Shown here: positions 21,988 through 33,063 of the stretch, piece by piece
Position numbering within the stretch: the first letter of the stretch is position 1
Layout of the letters: every line of letters begins with the position of its first letter
Assembly: GCA_037974335.1 (NCBI GenBank)
Contig: CM075724.1
Span: 72,596,850-72,660,849 of the forward strand
DNA from: Prionace glauca
Taxonomy: Eukaryota > Chordata > Chondrichthyes > Carcharhiniformes > Carcharhinidae
Direction: 5' to 3'
DNA length: 64,000 nucleotides
Position numbers and translations under genes: made by a program
Notes under the pieces: model-generated
What the model was told of the DNA's origin: nothing
What the model saw: only the letters and a program-made list of their open reading frames with translations
Database searches by the model: none

Positions 21988-22330
21988 AGGTGGCATAGTA
22001 GCACAGTGGTTAGCACTGCTGCTTCACAACTCCAGGGGCCTGGGTTTGACTCCTGGCTTAAGTCATCGTCTGTGAGGAATTTGCACATTCTCTTCGTATC
22101 TGCATGGGTTTCCTCCGGGTGCTCCGGTTTCCTCCCAGTCCAAAAATGTGCAGGTTAGGTTGATTGGCCATGATAAAATTGCCCCTTAGTGTCCTGAGAT
22201 GCATAGGTTAGAGGGATTAGTGGGTAAAATATGTAGGGAAATGGGGGTAGGGCCTGGGTGGGATTGTGGTTGTTGCAGACTCGATGGGCCAAAGGGCCTC
22301 TATCTGCACTGGAGGATTCTATGAAGTTCT
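21988..22330 (+). mobile_element. SINE-A, full length
   Basis: tRNA-like head GGTGGCATAGTAGCACAGTG with B-box-like GGTTTGACTCC, body GGTTTCCTCCGGGTGCTCCG, tail ACTCGATGGGCCAAAGGGCC and GGATTCTATGAAGTTCT. Confidence 0.9.
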
Positions 22331-22367
22331 AGCTTTTCTTTTACATTCATTATTGGAACATGGGTGT

Positions 22368-22665
22368 CACAGGAAGATCAGAATTTATTAGTTATCCTTG
22401 ACAAGGTGATAAAATTGCCTCTTGAGCTCTGGGAAATCATGTGCCAAAAGTGATTCCACAACTTTGTTGGGTAGGGAATTCCAAGAATTTAACCTGGAGT
22501 GAAAAAAGATAAGTCACACGTCTCCAAGTCAAGATGACATATATAGAGGAATCTGTGGTGCTGGTATTCAGCTGTCCATGTACTTCTGGGTGGTAGTCAT
22601 TAAAAATTTTGGAGATGCTGTGGCAGAAGTTTTAGCAAGTTGTTGTAATGCATCATATAAATGCA
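22368..22665 (-). mobile_element. L2-like LINE 3' part, old
   Basis: Reversed C-terminal/tail sequence: TTATTAGTTATCCTTGACAA, TGGGTAGGGAATTCCAAGAA and TCCAAGTCAAGATGAC. It parallels the better copy at 25,655-26,046 but is more diverged. Confidence 0.5.
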
Positions 22666-22671
22666 ACAATG

Positions 22672-22940
22672 GCATGGTGGCACAGTGGTTAGCACTGCTG
22701 CCCCACAGAGTCAGAGACCCGGGTGTAATTCTGGCCTGAGGTGACTATGTGGAGTTTGCTTATTCTCCCCATGTCTGCATAGGGTGCCTCTGGGTGAGGT
22801 GCTCTGGTATCCTCTAAAGATGTGTAGATTAGCTAGATTAGCCATGGCAAATGTGCAGCATTATAGGGCAGAGGGGAGGGCCTGGGTAAGATGCTCTTTC
22901 TGACAGTTTCTTTCTGCACTGTAGTGATTCTATTGTTCTG
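22672..22940 (+). mobile_element. SINE-A, diverged
   Basis: Head ATGGTGGCACAGTGGTTAGC, weak B-box GGTGTAATTCTGG, then the body with deletions and a tail TCTGCACTGTAGTGATTCTA. Older than its neighbours. Confidence 0.8.
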
Positions 22941-22949
22941 ACTATTTTC

Positions 22950-23285
22950 ATAGAGTCATTGAATCCCTACATTGCAGAAGAAGTCCATTTGAGTCTGCAC
23001 CAAAAGCAATCCCACCTAGGCCATATCCCTGTAACCCTACATACTTAGTCCACTAATCTCTCTAACCTATGCACCCTGGGACACTAAGGAGTAATTTAGC
23101 ATGGCCAATGCACCTAACCCGCACAGTTTTGGATTGCAGGAGGAAACCGGAGCATCTGTTGGAAACCCACACAGACACAGGAGAACATACAATCTCCACA
23201 CAGACAATAACCCAAGCCAGGAATGGAACCCAGATCCCTGGAGCTGTGAGGCAGCAGTGCAAACCACTGTGCCACTGTGCCACCC
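22950..23285 (-). mobile_element. SINE-A, full length
   Basis: Reversed tail CATAGAGTCATTGAATCCCT, body TTGCAGGAGGAAACCGGAGC, head ending CACTGTGCCACTGTGCCACC. It lies tail to tail with the preceding + strand SINE. Confidence 0.85.
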
Positions 23286-23589
23286 ACACCTTTTATAAAA
23301 TAGCCTGCCAAATCCTCAATAAGAAAGTGGAAAATTCTGCCTTCCCTCTTCTTTGCTTAAAATATGGCATGTTATTTAGATGACACTTGGTGCAACCACC
23401 TGATAGAGACAATGGGTGCTTAAGGCAGAGGATGGAATTCAGATAAATCAGATGATTCCTGCTGCATGGTATTTCACTTAAGTGACTATAATATAGTTTC
23501 TCTCTGCTGCCTCTGTCCCCAAATTATTTATCAGTTGAGCTTATTTACCTAAACCAATCTCACTCATTGGAATGAACAATGTTTAATTT

Positions 23590-24262
23590 GCAATGATTTA
23601 ATTTGATTTATTGTCACATGGGGCAGCATGGTAGTATAGTGGTTAGCACTGCTGCTCCAGGGACCTGGGTTCGATTCCTGGCTTGGGTCACTGTCTGTGT
23701 GAAGGTTGCATATTCTCCTCATGTCTGCATGGGTTTCCTCTGGGTGCTCAGGTTTCCTCCCACAGTCCAAAAATGTGTGGGTTAGTTTGATTGGCTATGC
23801 CAAAAATTGCCCCTCAGTGTCTTGAGATGTATAGGTTAGAGGGATTAGCGGGTAAATGTGCAGGGTTATAGGGGTAAGGCCTGGGTGGGATTGTGGTCAG
23901 TGCAGACTTAAGGGGCCAGATGGCCTCTTTCTGCACTGTAGGGTTTCTATGTTTCTATGTACTGGGATGCCATTTAAAGGACAGTTCAATACGTGCTTTA
24001 CAGACAAAACATACCATTCATAAAGTACACAGGGAAGATGAAAATGATAGAGTGAAGAATATAGTGTTGCAGTTACAGGTAGGGTGAAGAGACAGATTAG
24101 CTTAATATATGACAGGACAATTCAAAAGTCTCATAGCAGCAGGGAATTAGCTGTTATTGAGTCTGTTGCTATGTGTTTTCAGACATTTGTCTATTTTTCC
24201 CAATGGAAGAAGGTGGAAGTGAGTGTATCCGGGGTGCTATACAATTGGTGGCTGAATGTGGT
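23590..24262 (-). mobile_element. Rex1/BABAR-like LINE 3' part, split by a SINE
   Basis: 23,598-23,621 gives TTTGATTTATTGTCACATGG. After the SINE, 23,963-24,262 gives AAGATGAAAATGATAGAGTG, ACAATTCAAAAGTCTCATAG and AATGGAAGAAGGTGGAAGTG. Confidence 0.75.
23622..23962 (+). mobile_element. SINE-A inserted in Rex1-like LINE
   Basis: Head GGCAGCATGGTAGTATAGTG, B-box GGTTCGATTCC, body, and terminal repeats GGTTTCTATGTTTCTATGT. Inserted within the 3' UTR motif of the LINE. Confidence 0.9.
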
Positions 24263-24371
24263 AACTTGTATATTTAAGTCCATACGAATTTTTTTCTGAA
24301 TCAACTCTTCTGCTTTTCTTTTCAACCATGACTCTAGTAGAAGATTGTAATAGTCAATCCCTGGTTTCTGG

Positions 24372-25420
24372 CTCATGGAACTAGGAGTGGGAGCAAGCCA
24401 TCTGACCTCTTGAGCCTGTTCTGCCATTCAATAAGATCTTTGTGGACTCAGCTCCACTTACCCGCCCACTCACCATAACATCTACTGTTCAAAAATTTAT
24501 CTATCCTTGCCTTAAAAACATTCAATGAGGTAGCCTCAACTGCTTCACTGGGCAGCAAATCTACAGATTCAACACTTTGTGTGAAGAAGTTCCTCCTCAA
24601 TTCAGTCCTAAATCTGCTTCCCTTATTTTGAGGCTATGCCCCCTAGTTCTAGTTTTATCCGCCAGTGGAAACAACTTCCTGCTTCTATCTTATATGTTTC
24701 TATAAGATCTCCCCTTATTCTTCTGAATTCCAATGAGTACAGCTCCAGTCTATTCAGTCTTTCCTCATAAGCCAACTCCCTCCCACTCCGGAATCAACCT
24801 AGTGAATCTTCTCTGCACCCCTTCCAATGCAAGTATATCCTTTCTCAAGTAAGGAGACCAAACTATACACAGTACCCCAGGTGTGGCCTCACCAGCATCT
24901 TATACAGCTGCAACATAGTCTCACTGTTTTTAAACTCCATCCCCCTAGCAATGAAGGACAAGATTCCATTTGCCTTCTTAATTACCTGCTGTACCTGCAA
25001 ACCAATCCTTGAGATTCCTGCACAAGGACACCCAGGTCCTTTTGCACAGCAGCATACAGCAATTTTTTACCATTTAAATAATATTCCATTTTGCTGTTAT
25101 TTCCACCAAAATGGATGACCTCACATTTACCAACATTGTACTCCATCTGCCAGACTCTCGGCCATTCGGACTATCTATATCTCTTTGCAGACTTTTAGCA
25201 TCCTCGGCACACTTTGCTCTGACCCAAATCTTAATGTCATCTCCAAATTTTGACACACTACACTTGGTCCAAATCATTTATGTAAATCGTAAACAGTTGC
25301 GGATCACCACTGATCCTGAGGCACACCACTAGTCACTGTTCGCCAACCAGAAAAACCCCCATTTACCCCCACTCTTTGCTTTCTATTAGTTAGCCAATGA
25401 TTACTGTTCTTTAAACTAAT
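24372..25420 (-). mobile_element. CR1-C LINE, old copy
   Basis: 3' end at low coordinate (AACTAGGAGTGGGAGCAAGC, CATTCAATAAGATCTTTGTG), then reversed RT C-terminal sequence to about 25,400, where the - strand still shows VSKFGDDIKIW at the FADD position. Scattered substitutions and stops. Confidence 0.75.
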
Positions 25421-25654
25421 TTAAGTAAATTAAGTTTCAAATATCTTTACATGTATTAATAAACTCATGAAACAAAATGACAATTTCCGATGTGTCTCTT
25501 GATCACAGCATTTTCAGGGAAGAATATCATAGATTTCCCCAACATATTTTGTGAAGCACTTTTTCAATTTCCATAATTTAAAATTATTTTATGATTTGTT
25601 CTTGGTCTAACTTCCTAACTGAAATAAATATCTTCCTTTTATATTTTTATTTGC

Positions 25655-26046
25655 TGATGGATCTGAGTGTTGTTGACAAGGCCAACATTTATTGTCTATT
25701 CGTAATTGCCATTCAGAAGTTGGTGTTGAGCTACGTTCTCAAACAACCACCAGTCCATAAGGTGTGGGGACATCCACAATGCTGTTAGGAGGAGTATTCA
25801 AGGATTTTGATCCACTGATAGGAAGGAATACTGGATATAGTTCAAAGTCTGGGTTGTGAGTGGTTTGAAGGGGATCTTGCAGGTGTTCACATTGTGCTGC
25901 CCTTTTCCTTCTTGAAGGAAGGATGGGTTTTCAAGGTGCTGTTGAACAAAATTTGGCGAGTTGCTGGTGTGTATCTTGAAGGTAATAGACATTGCAGCCA
26001 CTCTACACAAGTAGAGGAGTGGGTGAATGTATAAAATGATGGCCAG
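25655..26046 (-). mobile_element. L2-like LINE C-terminal region and tail
   Basis: CCAACATTTATTGTCTATTC, CAATGCTGTTAGGAGGAGTA, GATTTTGATCCACTGATAGG and GCTGCCCTTTTCCTTCTTGA follow the reverse order of the L2-like C-terminal coding region and tail. It abuts an old CR1 at 26,050. Confidence 0.6.
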
Positions 26047-26702
26047 GGCACAATCTATGTCTCCATTCCTCTTTCCAAAGTGCATAACTTCACCTTTCCA
26101 CATTGTATTCCATCTGCCACTTCTTTGCCCACTTTTCTAACCTGTCCAAGTCCTTCTGCAGCCCTTCTGCTTCCTCAACACTAACTGATCCTCTACATAT
26201 CTTTGTGTCATTTGTAAAGTTAATAACAGTGCCTTCAGTTTCTTCTTTCAAATCATTAATGTATATTGTGAAAAGTTGTAGTACCATCACTGATCTCTGA
26301 GGCACACCGTTAGTCATCAGCTGCCATCATTAAAAAGATCCCTTTATTCTTATTCTCTGCCTGCTGCCAATCAGCTAATCCTTTATCCATTGCCAGGATC
26401 TTACCCTTTAAGACCATGGGCTCTTAAACTATTTAACAGTTCCTATGTGGCACCTTGTCAAAAGCCTTCTGGAAGTCTAAATAAATCACATCTTTTATCT
26501 AACTCTTGTTACTTCCTCAAAGAACTCTAACAGATTTGTCAGACAAATCCCTTCCCTTGACAAAGTCATGCTGATTCAGTCCTATTTTATCATGTACTTT
26601 CAAGTACTCTGCAATACCATCTTTAGTAAATGACTCTAAAATCTTGTCAATGACCAAAGTCAGGCTAACCATCCTATAATTTCCCATCTGCTGCCTCCCT
26701 CC

Positions 26703-26762
26703 CTTCTTAAATTATATTATATTATATTATATTATTGTATTATATTATTGTATTATATTAGC
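26703..26762. repeat. Microsatellite (TATTA)n
   Basis: About twelve 5 bp units of TATTA with two TTG interruptions, inside the old CR1. Confidence 0.9.
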
Positions 26763-27024
26763 TGCATTCCAGTCCTCTGGGAGCCTCCCTGCCTCCAGTG
26801 ATTCCTGAAAGATCACCACCAATGCCTCCATAATTTCCTCAGCTATCTCTTTCAGAACCATGGGCTGTAGACCATCTGGTGCAGGTAATTTATTCACCTT
26901 CAAACCTTTCAGTTTCTCAAATCTTCTCCTTAGTGATGGGCACTGCACTCACCTGTGCCACCTGATTCTCCTGGAGCTCTGGTATCCCAGTGATGTTTTC
27001 CACCATGAAGACTGAGGCAAAGTA

Positions 27025-27195
27025 AGAACATAAGAACATAAGAAATAGGAGCAGGAGTAGGCCATCTGGCCCTTCGAGCCTGCCCCGCCATTCAATAAGA
27101 TCATGGCTGATCTGTCGTGGCTCAGCTCCACCTTCCCGCCCTCTCCCCATAACCCTTAATCCCTTCTCTTATCAAAAACCCATCAACCCGTTTAA
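27025..27195 (-). mobile_element. CR1-C LINE 3' end, short
   Basis: AAGAACATAAGAACATAAGA, AGGAGTAGGCCATCTGGCCC and CATTCAATAAGATCATGGCT match the 3' ends at 17,757 and 53,427. It is inserted in the older CR1-E. Confidence 0.85.
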
Positions 27196-27899
27196 CTATT
27201 CACATCCTCTGCCATTTCTTTGTTTCCTATCATTACTTCTCCAACCTCATTTTCCAGTGATCCAATGTTTACTCTCTTATCCTTTATGTAGTAAAAAAAT
27301 TCTTCCTAAATTCTTTTATATTAGTAACTAACTTACACTCATATTTCATCTTCTCTCCCCTTTTTGCTCTTTTAGTTGTGCTCTGCTCTCTTTTAGAGCT
27401 TCTCAGTCATCTGGCTTCCCATTAATCCTCACCACTTTGTATGCTTTTCCTTTTGCTTTCATGCTGTCCTTGACTTCCCTCACCAGCTATGAATGCCTTA
27501 TCCTCCCCTTAGCATGTTTCCTCCTCCTTGGGATGAATTTCTGTTATGTCTCCCAAACAATCCCCCAAAATTCCTGCCATTGCTGTTCCACTGTCTTCAC
27601 TGCTAGGTTCCCTTTCCAGTCAACTCTGGCCAGCTTCTCCCTCATGTCTTTGAGTTTACCTTTATTTAATTGTAATACTGTTACTTCTGATTCCAGCTTC
27701 TCCCTCTCAAACTGCAGAGTAAATTCTATCATATTGTGGTTACTACTCCTTAAGGATTCCTTCACCTTAAGTTCCCCAGTAAAGTCTGCTTTATTACATA
27801 TCACCAAATCTACTGTTCCCTAGTAGGTTGTCACAGGCTGCTCCCTCCTTTTCCTTGGGATCCACTACCCCACTAGTGGATAATATTGCAGTGTCCAAA

Positions 27900-29110
27900 G
27901 TTCAGAATCCAGCTCATCCACTCTGAGCTGGAGTTCTTCAAGTAGCTAATACTTTCTACAGACATGCTGACTGGGAACCAGAATGGGGTCCACCAGGTCC
28001 TATGTCATGTATGAGCAACACTTCACCTGACCCTCTATCTCTATTTTATTTAATTAGTTTTTTAGTTTGTTTTTTTAATTCTGTTTTATATAAATTTTTA
28101 AATTAAATTTCTCCTTATTACCTCAGTCTGAACATAATTTTGAACCAGTAATTTAAATTGATTTTCAAATTTAGCACAGCCCCCTATTAGCCAATCAAAA
28201 TCACAGCCCTCCTGTGATGTCACTTTTAAGTATTTTTTAACTCCAAACTCATTGTCAACTTCAGAAAAACAAGAATAACATTTAGTTACCAATCAGCATT
28301 CTCCCTTATGGCCTCTGCTGCCTGTTTCCACCCAACTTCACAAGCAAACAGCACTCACAATGTAGACTGAACAAAATTTACTGGCTTTTGTTTTTAACGG
28401 TTTCTACCTACAATGTCCTGGAACTGGTTTGAACCAGTTGTACAATTAGGCAGACAGAGGTCCAGCTGAGGACTGGCTTGATCTTTTGGGTCGAACCAAG
28501 TAAACAAACTTAAATTACATTCGGACAAAGAAAAAGGGGGCAGTTCCCCAAAAGGAGGGGGAACAGCCCGAACAGAAACAAAAAGTACAAAGGAAACTTA
28601 ACGCACTTCAAATCAAAATGTGATTGTTGGGGTCTATAATACACCTCAGCCCCTGCGGTGCCCAACGGGCTTGGAAGGCCTCGACTGTGCCCGCGGACAC
28701 TGTGTGCTCCCTTTCCAGGGACACCCGGCCGTGAACGTAGCCGCAGTAGAGGGGCAGACAGTCAGGATGGATGGCCCCGTCGATCGCCCGCTGCCTGGAC
28801 CTGTTGATGGCACGTCTCGCCAGGCCCAGGAGCAGGTTCACGAGGAGATCGGCATGAAGTCTGACTCAGTTGACTCCTCTTTCAGGAATGCACTAACTGA
28901 AGTGTAGCTTTTAACTTCCCAATTAAAGAACTAATTTAGCTACCCTGAATGAAAGTTTAATGACTACTTACCTCCTTATAACTTACCATTTGAACTCCCT
29001 GTTTCTACCCAACTCCAAAAGCACTCTCATACAGCAAGGCAGCACTCACAGTGCAAACTGAGCAGCACTTACTGGTCCCTGTGCAAACTCATTGACTAGT
29101 TCTGAACAGT
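27900..29110. repeat. Dispersed repeat of unknown family, interrupted
   Basis: 27,900-28,440 and 28,905-29,110 share blocks such as TGCTGCCTGTTTCCACCCAA / CTCCCTGTTTCTACCCAACT and GCAGCACTCACAGTGCAAAC / ACAGCACTCACAATGTAGAC. The piece between them is LINE-like (28,600-28,875). It could be the reversed 5' UTR of the CR1 before it; this is a guess. Confidence 0.35.
28600..28875 (-). mobile_element. Possible Tx1/L1-type LINE C-terminus
   Basis: The - strand reads MNLLLGLARRAINRSRQRAI, CLPLYCGYVHGRVSLERE and VSAGTVEAFQARWAPQGL, ending before the stop at 28,608. The pattern 'AINxSRxR...RVSLExE...FxxRW' recalls the end of Tx1/L1-like ORF2 proteins, from memory. It is GC-rich, unlike its flanks, so probably a late arrival. 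Confidence 0.4.
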
Positions 29111-29501
29111 AATTCTCCTTTTGATAGCCCTGTCTGTGTGAGGACAATAGCTGTAATTTGATATAAATTGTGAATAGTTCTCCATGTGATGGCACTATCT
29201 ATGTCCAGACAGCAGGCTCCATTCGATAATCTTCAAATCAGTGCTTTAGCTGTCATTTGATATGAAGTTTCAATTATGGGGAATCAATATTCATTTGATG
29301 GTACAGCCCATGCCTGCAGATCAAACTCCATTTCACAATAATAGCCAGATCCAGACAAAGGATCTCAATTTGATCGTATTGCCCAATCCTGTGTATTAAC
29401 CTCAATTGTCCAGAATTAGACGCTGTTTAATAAAACTACAAATGGCCTGGTGATGAAGTACTATTTCCTGATTGCAGTAGAAAAATTATAAATTCTTCAC
29501 A
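29111..29501. other. GPCR intron, no recognised element
   Basis: Short dispersed similarity to itself (repeated TTTGATxxxxxxxCCC phrases at 29,120-29,400), possibly a decayed tandem array with a unit of roughly 60 bp. Confidence 0.3.
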
Positions 29502-32090
29502 AAATGGGTGGAAGTTAGGAACAGCAAAGGGTCGAAAACTTTGCTGGGTGTATTCTATAGGCCACCCAGTAGTGACAGGGAAGTTGAGGTGCAGATAGGG
29601 AAACAGATTTTAGAGAGATGTAGTAATAACAGAGTTGTCGTGATGGGAGACTACAATTTCCCAAACATCGATTGGAATATCCCAAGGGTAAGGGGTTTGG
29701 ATGGGGAGGAGTTTGTTAGGTGTGTTCAGGAAGGTTTCCTGACACAGTACATGGATAAGCCTACGAGAGGAGAGGCCGTACTTGACCTGGTACTGGCGAA
29801 TGAACCAGAACAGGTGACGGATCTCTCGGTAGGGGAGCAACTTGGGAATGGTGATCATAATTCTATCTCCTTCACGATTGCATTGGAACGAGATAGGATC
29901 AGGCAGGCTAGGAAGGTGTTTGTCTGGGGTAAGGGGAGATACGAAGAAGTCAGGAAGTTAATTGGACAAATAAACTGGAAAGAGGCATTCTTGGGGAAAA
30001 GTACAGAAGGAAGTTGGCGGATATTCAAGGAATGTTTGTCTGGAGTTCTGCACGACAACGTTCCGATGAGACAAGGAGGTTTTGGTAGGTCACGGGAACG
30101 GTGGTGCACGAAGGCTGTGGTGAACCTAGTCAGGAGGAAAAGGAAGGTGTACAAAAGGTTCAGGGAGCTAGGAGATGTTAAGGATCTAGAGGAGTATAAG
30201 GATTGTAGAAAGGAGCTTAAAAGGGAAATTAGGAGAGCCAGAAGGGGTCATGAGAAGGCCTTGGCAGGTAAGATTAAGGAGAATCCCAAGGCCTTCAATA
30301 AATATGTGAAAAGTAAAAGGATGAGAAGGGATAGGACCTATAAAAGGTGAAGGGGGAAAGGTCTGTGTGGAACCAGAAGAAATGGCAGAGGTGCTTAATG
30401 AGTACTTTGCCTCAGTATTTACGGTGGAAACTAATCTGGGAGATTTTGCTACAGGTTTGCAGCAGATGGAAAAGATTGAGTATGTGGATATTAAGGAAGA
30501 GGATGTGTTAGAACTTTTGAATTCTATCAAGATAGATAAGTCGCTGGGACCAGATGGGATATACCCCAGGTGATTGTGGGAGATGAGGGAGATGATTGCA
30601 GAGCCCCTGGTGATGATCTTTGCATCGTCGATGGAGATGGGAGAGGTTCCGGAGGATTGGAGGATTGCGGATGTGGTTCCTATATTCAAGAAAGGGAACA
30701 GAGATAGCCCGGGAAATTACCGACCGGTGAGTCTGACCTCAGTGGTTGGTAAGCTAATGGAGAGGCTTCTGAGGGACAAGATTTATAAGCATTTGGAGAG
30801 GTTTAGCATGATCAGAAATAGTCAGCATAGTTTTGTCAAGGGCAGGTCATGCCTTACGAGCCTAGTTGAGTTCTTCGAAAATGTGACTGAACACATTGAC
30901 GAAGGAAGAGCAGTGGACGTGGTGTACATGGACTTCAGCAAAGCATTTGATAAGTTCCCCCATGCAAGACTTCTTGAGAGGTGAGAGGGCATGGGATCCA
31001 AGGGGCTTTGGCCTTGTGGATCCAGAACTGGCTTGCCTGCAGAAGGCAGAGAGATGTTGTGGATGGGTCTTTTTCTGCATGGAGGTCAGTCACCAGTGGA
31101 GTGCCCCAGGGATCTGTTCTAGGACCCTTGCTGTTTGTCATTTTCATAAATGACCTAGATGAGGAAGTGGAGGGATGGGTAAGTAAGTTCGCCGATGACA
31201 CGAAGGTCGGTGGTGTTGTGGATGGTCTGGAAGGATGTCAGAAATTGCAGCAGGACATAAATAGGATGCAGGACTGGGCGGAGAAGTGGCAGATGGACTT
31301 CCACGCAGATAAATGTGTAGTGGTCCATTTTGGCAAGACCAATGGGATGAACGAGTACACTATCAAGGGCAGGAGTCTTAGCAGTGTTGAAGAGCAGAAG
31401 GATCTTGGGGTCCAGGTCCACAGGACTCTTAAATCAGCCTCGCAGGTGGAGGATGTGGTCAAGAAGGTGTATGGTGTACTGGCCTTCATTAATCGACGGA
31501 TTGAGTTTAGGAGTCGGGAGGTAATACTGCAACTTTATAAGTCCCTTGTCAGGCCCCAGTTGGAGTACTGTGCGCAGTTCTGGTCACCTCACTATAGGAA
31601 GGATGTAGAAGCTATTGAAAGGGTACAGAGGAGATTTACAAGGATGTTGCCTGGATTGGGAGGCATGCCTTATGAAGTTAGGTTGAGGGAGCTGGGTCTC
31701 TTCTCCCTGGAGAGACGAAGGTTGAGAGGTGACCTGATAGAGGTTTATAAAATGTTGAGAGGAATAGATAGGGTGGATTCTCAGAGGCTATTTCCCCGGG
31801 CTGAAATGGTCGCTACGAGAGGACACAGATTTAAGGTGCAGGGAAGCAAGTACAGAAGTGATGTTAGGGGTACGTTTTTCACTCAGAGGGTGGTGAGTGA
31901 ATGGAATCGGCTGCCGTTAGTGGTGGTGGAGACAAACTCCTGGGGTCTTTTAAAAGACTTCTGGATGAGTATATGGGATTTAATGGGATTGGGGATTATA
32001 GATAGGTCTATGGATTGGTAGGTATTGATGTGATCGGTGGAACTTGTGGGCCGAAGGGCCTGTTTGTGCTGTAGTGTTCTATGTTCTAAA
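29502..32090 (+). mobile_element. CR1-B LINE: endonuclease C-terminal half plus full RT
   Basis: 29,508-30,350 codes the endonuclease end (LLGVFYRPPSS, VVVMGDYNFPNIDW, catalytic GDHN in LGNGDHNSISF) and the basic linker. 30,367-30,984 codes KIDKSLGPDGIYPR, a TGA stop, then VPEDWRIADVVPIFKKGNRD, SQHSFVKGRSCLTSLVEFFE and VVYMDFSKAFDKF. 30,981-32,021 codes PQGSVLGPLLFVIFINDLDE, FADDTKVGG and the thumb/C-terminal part. I see two frame shifts and one stop. The first ~40% of the endonuclease is missing. The tail TGTAGTGTTCTATGTTCTA ends about 68 bp before GPCR exon 2. Confidence 0.92.
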
Positions 32091-32158
32091 ATCTTGTCAG
32101 TTATTGTTATTCTGGTGAATATCTTTTCTGATTCTATGTTTTCTTTGATTTTTCACAG

Positions 32159-33063
32159 TTAACTTCTTGGTGATTCTAATCTTGATCCGAGGAAAATGTG
32201 GCCTCTCCCGTTGTATCACCTGCTACCTACTGGCAATGGCATCAGCTGATCTGACGGTTATTCTCACAGATGTGATCCTGAAGCAAATTATTCCACTATA
32301 TACCAATGATCCATTCACAGAAAATATTACCCTGTGTGGTCTCATTGACTGTCTCACTCATGCAGCCAAAGATCTTTCTGTTTGGTTCACAGTTAGTTTT
32401 ACCTTTGATCGATTTGTGGCTATTTGTTGTCAGAAGCTGAAAATGAAATATTGCACCTGGAGAACTGCAGTGATTGTTATTGGAGCAGTGACAGGGCTGA
32501 GCTGTTTGAAGAACATCCCTTGGTATTTTCGATATGAAGCTATTTATCTCTTTTTCATACCATTGTTCTGCATGGTGAAATTCAGCTATTATACCTCACC
32601 CCTGTGGAAAGCATTTGACTTGTTACATCGTGTGACAACTCCACTGCTCCCATTTATTCTGATCCTGCTGCTCAATGCTCTCACTGTCAGGAATATTACA
32701 TTAGCGAATAAAGCCCGCAGGAGGCTGCGAGGTCACAACGAGCAGGACAAAAACAAAGATCCAGAGGTGGAGAATCGCAGGAAGTCCATCATCCTGCTCT
32801 TCAGCATATCAACAAGCTTTATATTGCTGTGGATGACAGAAGCTGTGTACTCCATCCATGAACGCATTACATTAAATCACATAATTGATCGGCTATTCAA
32901 AGATCGCCTTCCATTCGTTATTGCTTACATTGGGCCGATGCTCCAGCTCCTCAGTTCCTGCAGCAACACTTGTATTTATGTTGTGACCCAGAACAAATTC
33001 AGAGAGGAATTTAAGAATGTGCTCACTTATCCCATTGTTCTTATCATTCAATTAGTAAAATAA
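32159..33063 (+). CDS. GPR139-like: GPR139-like G-protein coupled receptor, exon 2
   Basis: A seven-transmembrane receptor of the plasma membrane. With exon 1 the protein is 321 residues (human GPR139 is about 350). The acceptor is TTGATTTTTCACAG|TT before 32,159. Visible marks: RGKCGLSRCITCYLLAMASA (TM1-TM2), the TM3 end FTFDRFVAICCQKLKMKYC with FDRF in place of DRY, SCLKNIPWYF (TM4), TPLLPFILILLLNALTVRNI (TM5), ENRRKSIILLFSISTSFILL (TM6), and SSCSNTCIYVVTQNKFREEF (TM7, helix 8) where NTCIY replaces NPxxY. These are GPR139/GPR142 hallmarks. Stop TAA 33,061-33,063. The frame is intact throughout, so it looks functional. The ligand is not deducible; mammalian GPR139 responds to aromatic amino acids, but this is a diverged paralogue. 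Confidence 0.95.

Larger units (their letters stand above)
26050..27890 (-). mobile_element. CR1-E LINE, old, RT and linker
   Basis: On -: LEKWAKKWQMEYNVE, LQLFTIYINDLKEETEG, the FADD-equivalent FTNDTK, then LKGLKVNKLPAPDGLQPMVL and LPEDWNAANIIQ (26,745-26,948). Beyond an inserted CR1-C piece, the linker reads REKLARVDWKGNLAVKTVEQ with QQWQEFWGIVWET (27,544-27,807). The FTND replacement at the catalytic box, and several breaks, show it is inactive. Confidence 0.7.

Noticed and set aside
28620-28907. + strand 95-codon frame
   Set aside because: The - strand reading is the LINE-like one; the + frame is its shadow.
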